A stretch of DNA of 64,000 nucleotides from Liolophura sinensis (taxonomy: Eukaryota; Mollusca; Polyplacophora; Chitonida; Chitonidae). Positions within the stretch are counted from its first letter, which is position 1. Each line of letters begins with the position of its first letter. Made by a program: the position numbers and the translations under genes. The stretch lies in the NCBI RefSeq assembly GCF_032854445.1, contig NW_027018078.1, positions 27,113 through 91,112 on the forward strand, written 5' to 3'. Positions 61,150-64,000 of the stretch are shown one piece after another. The notes under the pieces were generated by a model that did no database searches, was not told where the DNA came from, and worked only from the letters and a program-made list of their open reading frames with translations.

Positions 61150-64000
61150 TTTTTCCACTTTGCATTTTTGCCTGGTCTTTGTGTTAATTGAAATCGGCTA
61201 CACTGTACTCTGTACAATCGCGACTGGTCATTACTATATTCAACTTTTGACTATATGTTATGTGCCCTTCGGTAGCCCAGAAGACGTCAAATCTTTGGGC
61301 TAAGCCCATTTAACTCACCCAGCAATTGCCTTACTTCTAAGTCCAAGACAATCTCAATGTCTTTATCTACGTGTAGAAAAACCACACCATTTGTACATAA
61401 AAAACACAAGGTACTTGATACAGTCTGCTGTAAAAAGTACAACTGAACACTGACCCCACTTCAGTAAGGTACCAAAAGATGTGGAATTGAGCCAGGCATC
61501 GGCATGCTGTTTGAAAAATTGCAAATTTCCCTGGTTTCCATGGAGTAAGAGACGTTGCTGGGCACGTGATTATGACATCAATGATCATTCAATTGTCACT
61601 ACAGCCAAAAGTATTGGTCGGAGAGCAACGCGGTTTGCACCATTCGATTTCTCGTCACAAAATACGTCGGATTAGCCTCTTACCAGCAGCACTGGAACAA
61701 TTTTTCCACTTTTGCATTTTTACCTGGTCTTTTTGTTAATTGAAATCGGCTACACTGTACTCTGTACAATCGCGACTGGTCATTACTATATTCAACTTTT
61801 GACTATAAGTTATGTGCCCTTCGATAGCCCAGAAGACGTCAAATCTTTGAGCGAAGCCATTTAACTCACCCAGCAATTGTCTTACTTCTAAGTCCAAGAC
61901 AATCTCAATGTCTTTATCTACGTGTAGAAAAACCACACCATTTGTACATAAAATCACAAGGTACTTGATACAGTCTGCTGTAAAAAGTACAACTGACAAC
62001 AGACCCACATGAATAAGGTGCCAAAAGATGCGGAATTTAGCCAGGCATCGGCATCTGTTGAAAAATTCAAATTTTCCTGGTTTCCATGGAGTAAGAGCCG
62101 TTGCTGGGCACGTGATTATGACATCAATGATCATTCAATTGGCGCTACAGCCAAAAGTATTGGTCGGAGAGCAACGCGGTTTGCACCATTCGATTTCTCG
62201 TCACAAAATACGTCGGATTAGCCTCTTACCAGCAGCACTGGAACAGTTTTTCCACTTTTGCATTTTACCTGGTCTTTTTGTTAATTGAAATCGGCTACAC
62301 TGTACTCTGTACAATCGCGACTGGTCATTACTATAATTCAACTTTTGACTATAGGTTATGTGCCCTTCGGTAGCTCAGAAGACGACAAATCTTTGGGCTA
62401 AGCCCATTTAACTTACCCAGCAATTGTGTTACTTCTAAGTCCAAGACAATCTCAATGTCTTTATCTACGTGTAGAAAAAACCCACCCTTTTGTACATAAA
62501 AATCACAAGGTACTTGATACAGTCTGCTGTAAAAAGTACAACTCACAACAGACCCACATGAATAAGGTGCCAAAAGATGCGGAATTGGGCCAGGCATTGG
62601 CAGCTGTTAAAATTGCAAATATCCCTTGGTTCCATGGAGTAAGAGCCGTTGCTGGGCACGTGATTAATTGACATCAATGATCATTCAATTGTCACTACAG
62701 ACAAAAGTGTTGGTCGGAGAGCAACGCGGTTTGTACCATTCGATTTATAGTCACAAAATACGTCGGATTAGCCTCTTACCAGCAGCACTGGAACAATTTT
62801 TCCAATTTTGCATTTTTGCCTGGTCTTTTTGTTAATTGAAATCGGCTACACTCTACTCTGTACAATCGCGACTGGTCAATACTATATTCAACTTTTGACT
62901 ATAAGTTATGTGCCCTTCGGTAGCCCAGAAGACCTGAAAACTTTGGGCCAAGCCCATTTAACTCACCCAGCAATTGTCTTACTTCTAAGTGCAAGACAAT
63001 CTCAATGTCTTTATCTACGTGTAGGAAAAACCACACCATTGTACATAAAAAAAAAAGGTACTTGATACAGTCTGCTGTAAAAAGTACAACTAAACACTGA
63101 CCCACATTTATAAGGTGCCAAAAGATGCGGAATTGGGCCAGGCATTGGCAAGCTGTTAAAAAATTGGAAATATCCCTGGTTTCCATGGAGTAAGAGCCGT
63201 TGCTGGCACGTGATTATGACATCAATGATCATTCAATTGTCGCTACAGCCAAAAGTATTGGTCGGAGAGCAACGCGGTTTGCACCATTCGATTTCTCGTC
63301 ACAAAATACGTCGGATTAACCTCTTACAAGCAGCACTGGAACATTTTTTCTACTTTTGCATTTTTGCATGGTCCTTTTTGTTATTGAAATCGGCTACACT
63401 GTACTCTGTACAATCGCGACTGGTCATTACTATATTCAACTTTTGACTATAAGTTATGTGCCCTTCGGTAGCCCAGAAGACGACAAATCTTTGGGCTAAG
63501 CCCATTTAACTCACCCAGCAATTGTGTTACTTCTAAGTGCAAGACAATCTCAATGTCTTTATCTACGTGTAGAAAAAACCACACCTTTATACATAAAATC
63601 ACAAGGTACTTGATACAGTCTGCTGTAAAAAGTACAACTGACAACAGACCCACATGAATAAGGTGCCAAAAGATGCGGAATTGGGCCAGGCATCGGCAGC
63701 TGTTAAAAAATTGCAAATATCCCTGGTTTCCATGGAGTAAGAGCCGTTGCTGGGCACGTGATTATGACATCAATGATCATTCAATTGTCACTACAGCCAA
63801 AAGTATTATTCGGAGAGCAACGCGGTTTGTACCATTCGATTTGTCATCAAAAAATACGTCGGATTAGCCTCTTATCAGCAGCACTGGAACAATTTTTCCA
63901 ATTTTGCATTTTTGCCTGGTCTTTTTGTTAATTGAAGTCGGGCTACACAGTACTCTGTACAATCGCGACTGGTCATTACTATATTCCAACTTTTGACTAT
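61150..64000 (+). repeat. Second 9-monomer-offset duplication, copy B
   Basis: Partner of 56200-59050, running off the window edge. Both copies carry different single-base slips: GCAAGGACAATC only in A near 58044, CCCTGGGTTTCC only in A near 58226, ATCCCTTGGTTCC only in B near 62622, GTGATTAATTGAC only in B near 62661. Shared substitutions, by contrast, are almost complete. Confidence 0.9.
63674..64000 (+). repeat. Terminal partial monomer (117), cut by window edge
   Basis: This 327-bp piece starts at the usual ATGCGG and ends just after the conserved CTTTTGACTAT. It shares private variants (TATTATTCGGAG, GTCATCAAAAAATACG, ATTGAAGTCG) with the monomer at 58726-59278, so it belongs to the same duplicated block. 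The array continues past the window. Confidence 0.95.

Larger units (their letters stand above)
1..64000 (+). repeat. Satellite DNA array, ~549-bp monomer, 116.6 copies head to tail
   Basis: The motif ATGCGGAATT and everything after it recurs about every 549 bases, for example with its T at 1, 550, 1100, 1649, 10426, 10975, 40623, 41172 and 63674. That gives 116 complete units up to 63673 and a partial one to the end. Every unit is in the same orientation and I saw no inverted unit. No insertion longer than 13 bp breaks the array, and no unique sequence flanks or interrupts it. Units differ mostly by scattered substitutions at recurrent sites. Base composition by eye is about 40% G+C. Arrays of this kind are typical of eukaryotic heterochromatin; which chromosome region this is cannot be read from the sequence. 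No protein-coding gene is supported anywhere inside it. Confidence 0.98.
57600..64000. other. Indel-rich stretch 3 (likely lower base accuracy)
   Basis: Examples are AAGATTGCGG, TCCTGCTGTAAA, CAACAGGACCC, GACGGACCAAATC, GCAAGCTGTTG, CCCTATCGG, GGGCCCAGGC, GACCCCACTTC, GCATGCTGTTTG and GATTAATTGAC. Unit lengths vary between 548 and 553. A shorter patch with similar slips lies at about 53330-53850 (GACAATCAATG, TTTTGTAATTG, CCTGTTTCC). Confidence 0.72.

Noticed and set aside
1-64000. CRISPR array
   Set aside because: The repeats are long, contiguous and vary by point changes. There are no short repeats separated by unique spacers and no cas genes.
1-64000. Tandem 5S rRNA genes, tRNA genes or other RNA gene cluster with ~550-bp spacing
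   Set aside because: No 5S internal control region or tRNA A/B-box pair with the right spacing was found. An A-box-like TAGCCCAGAAG occurs (343-353) but no matching B-box follows within the usual distance; ATTCGATTTC only partly resembles one.
1-64000. Transposon or LTR remnants within the array
   Set aside because: No insertion above 13 bp, no target-site duplications, no terminal repeats and no reverse transcriptase or transposase-like translation were seen.
1-64000. Bacterial, phage or organellar origin
   Set aside because: No coding density, ribosome binding sites or operon structure. A 64-kb homogeneous satellite of this kind is typical of eukaryotic nuclear DNA.
1-64000. Assigning the array to a named satellite family with a ~550-bp unit
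   Set aside because: Unit length alone is not evidence, and I do not recognise the sequence. A database search with the consensus is needed.

Overview
The whole window is one uninterrupted tandem satellite DNA array. A unit of about 549 bp repeats head to tail, always in the same orientation, from base 1 to base 64000. Taking base 1 (the T of the recurrent ATGCGG) as phase zero, 116 complete monomers run to base 63673 (mean 548.9 bp), followed by a 327-bp partial monomer that leaves the window. Both edges lie inside the array, so its true length is unknown. I found no unique DNA, no recognisable gene, no RNA gene, no transposon and no CRISPR array. The content and scale suggest a heterochromatic (centromeric, pericentromeric or subtelomeric) block of a eukaryotic genome. 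The sequence does not let me name the species or a known satellite family.

Monomers differ by recurrent linked variants. The clearest marker is the roughly 25-bp segment before each monomer start, which has three main forms: ...CACTTCAGTAAGG (39 of 116 by hand tally), ...CACATGAATAAGG after GACAACAG (36) and ...CACATTTATAAGG (35), plus 6 recombinant hybrids. There is no single higher-order repeat. Instead there are many local duplications with different offsets: 11 monomers (about 0.8-1.65 / 6.8-7.7 kb), 5 (9.9-12.1 / 12.6-14.8 kb), 6 (16.9-18.1 / 20.2-21.4 kb), 8 then 9 (18.7-20.2 / 23.1-25.1 kb), 3 (28.0-29.2 / 29.6-30.8 kb), 7 (34.7 / 38.6 kb), 9 (43.4-47.8 / 48.3-52.7 kb), 2 (55.4 / 56.5 kb) and 9 (56.2-59.05 / 61.15-64.0 kb).

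Layout: 0-9.9 kb is a mixed region; 9877-19758 is 18 consecutive monomers of exactly 549 bp; about 21.6-34.9 kb carries many single-base indels; about 34.9-42.9 kb is clean again; 43.4-48.3 kb is an indel-rich near-copy of the clean 48.3-52.7 kb block; 52.7-55.4 kb is a rearranged third partial copy; 55.4-64 kb contains 2- and 9-monomer duplications, with indels dense again after 57.6 kb. Where I compared copies base by base, I saw indels without substitutions. This suggests that part of the structure reflects unpolished or wrongly duplicated long-read assembly.

Each monomer carries a 14-bp palindrome, two short dyads, a 30-nt nested inverted repeat, a CACGTG hexamer and a cluster of phased T-tracts. 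The unit is 3 x 183 bp, so reading phase is kept across monomers. One frame has only five stop-capable sites per 183 codons. The roughly 97-codon frame seen in many copies nevertheless lacks any ATG and is closed by a common C/T variant, so I do not annotate it as a gene.
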